From an uncultured Flavobacteriaceae bacterium (GTDB lineage: Bacteria > Bacteroidota > Bacteroidia > Flavobacteriales > Flavobacteriaceae), in contig CANNAC010000003.1 of assembly GCA_947502495.1 (NCBI GenBank), forward strand, positions 186,001 through 250,000: a stretch of DNA of 64,000 nucleotides. Reading direction: 5' to 3'. Every line of letters begins with the position of its first letter. Positions within the stretch are counted from its first letter, which is position 1. Shown here one piece after another: positions 63,490 through 64,000 of this stretch. Made by a program: the position numbers and the translations under genes. The notes beneath the pieces were generated by a model, which searched no databases, was not told the origin of the DNA, and was given only the letters and a program-made list of their open reading frames with translations.

Positions 63490-63840
63490 TTAACTCTCTC
63501 GCTTTACCAAAGCATAATAGTCGCCTTCTAAAGGCAAATAACCTTGATCGTACACAAAGTAGTACACCGTTCCTGCTTTTGTGGTATATATGCTTGTGAA
63601 ATAATTAAAATCAAACCCTTTTTCTATAAGTTTTGCTCTAGAACTTTTTGTTTTTTTATCTGGGTTTAGCGCTTCTAGAATTCTATAGTTTTTTCGCAAC
63701 CTATTGTTGGTGTTGCGTATTAAATTTTTACTGTCTTTATTTACACTGTTGTTGTATGCATTTCTACAGGCATCACTGCAAAATTTCTTGTCTATTCTAC
63801 CAACAATTTTATCACCACATTCCGGACATTTTTTTTGCAT
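63490..63840 (-). CDS. Small zinc-ribbon protein (DUF2116-like)
   Basis: The protein has 116 residues from the ATG at 63840. A start 27 bases upstream is possible but adds a weak N-terminus and lies inside the previous gene. The N-terminus has the zinc-ribbon CPECGDKI and FCSDACRN (C-x2-C, C-x3-C). The rest is short and basic to mixed, with FDFNYFTSIYTTKAGTVYYF. It is a common small protein of Bacteroidota of unknown function. Confidence 0.75.
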   Translation of the reverse strand: MQKKCPECGDKIVGRIDKKFCSDACRNAYNNSVNKDSKNLIRNTNNRLRKNYRILEALNPDKKTKSSRAKLIEKGFDFNYFTSIYTTKAGTVYYFVYDQGYLPLEGDYYALVKRES

Positions 63841-63842
63841 AG

Positions 63843-64000
63843 TTATTTGTTTTCTAGTGTATACCAACGTAAGTTCATTTGCTCTTGTTCAAAATAAAAA
63901 TCTTCCACATAATGTAACCCTAGTTTTAATAATGCGTTATGAGAAGCTTGATTTCCAATTTCTGTAGTAGCATAAATTTCAGGAAGTTTTAAAACATTAA
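63843..64000 (-). CDS. GNAT N-acetyltransferase, C-terminal part (cut by window end)
   Basis: Only the last 51 codons lie in the window; translation continues beyond position 64000. The fragment has the GNAT motif IGNQASHNALLKLGLHYVED, typical of RimJ/RimL-like acetyltransferases. The stop is at 63843, 3 bases before the zinc-ribbon start at 63840, so the two genes are closely linked. Confidence 0.7.
   Translation of the reverse strand, partial: NVLKLPEIYATTEIGNQASHNALLKLGLHYVEDFYFEQEQMNLRWYTLENK

Noticed and set aside
63704-63967. An 87-codon + strand frame across the zinc-ribbon and GNAT genes
   Set aside because: It is antisense to the conserved CPECG...FCSDAC zinc-ribbon protein and the GNAT motif, so it is a shadow.
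1-64000. tRNA, rRNA or classical insertion sequence
   Set aside because: No cloverleaf-like tRNA, rRNA stretch or DDE/HUH transposase gene could be recognised on either strand.

Overview
The window looks like a chromosome segment from a flavobacterium (Bacteroidota, family Flavobacteriaceae). The DNA is AT-rich, start codons lack Shine-Dalgarno sequences, several promoters carry the Bacteroidota -7 element TAnnTTTG, and more than half of the window is a flexirubin-type pigment cluster. No rRNA, tRNA, CRISPR array or classical insertion sequence was seen. Family and motif calls come from reading the proteins by eye; no database search was run.

Layout. (1) 150-2058: a soluble PAS histidine kinase and its response regulator. 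(2) 2512-3699: a stand-alone Shedu-type (SduA/DUF4263) predicted anti-phage nuclease, preceded by a palindrome and a terminator-like hairpin. (3) 3714-18887: a probable exopolysaccharide locus. It holds a TPR/beta-barrel exporter, a STAS protein, a Wzx-like flippase, a GT4 glycosyltransferase, a membrane-anchored GH5-like hydrolase, an Ig-like secreted protein, a GT-C-like membrane protein, a response-regulator/GT2 fusion, a degenerate GT2 and mannose-6-phosphate isomerase. Three + strand transcription units in it share a LytTR/AlgR-like site at a fixed helical phase from the -7 box. The locus is interrupted by an array of palindromic repeats surrounding a GIY-YIG nuclease gene (7596-8653). 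(4) 18900-54123 (minus strand), plus a divergent gene at 54229-55491: a flexirubin (aryl polyene + dialkylresorcinol) cluster. (5) 55524-64000: housekeeping and accessory genes: threonine dehydrogenase, small lipoproteins, M13 and M28 peptidases, a CBS protein, a zinc-ribbon protein and a truncated GNAT acetyltransferase.

How the pigment cluster works (inferred from the known pathway). Tyrosine ammonia-lyase makes 4-coumarate, which the ligase at 18900 probably activates. Two ACPs, three complete ketosynthases, a chain-length-factor-like partner, FabG and three hot-dog dehydratases extend the polyene. A methyltransferase and a flavin halogenase/hydroxylase-like enzyme decorate it. DarA and DarB make the dialkylresorcinol. 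Candidates for the ester-forming step are the BtrH-like protein, the LpxL-like protein, the C45 protein and the PlsC domain fused to an MMPL pump. LolA, a LolB-like lipoprotein, the MMPL pump and an ABC-2 exporter suggest delivery to the outer membrane.

Most worth following up: the repeat/GIY-YIG array as a possible non-autonomous mobile system, the shared LytTR-like operator of the exopolysaccharide locus, the REC-GT2 fusion with its STAS partner, and the unassigned flexirubin esterification enzyme.
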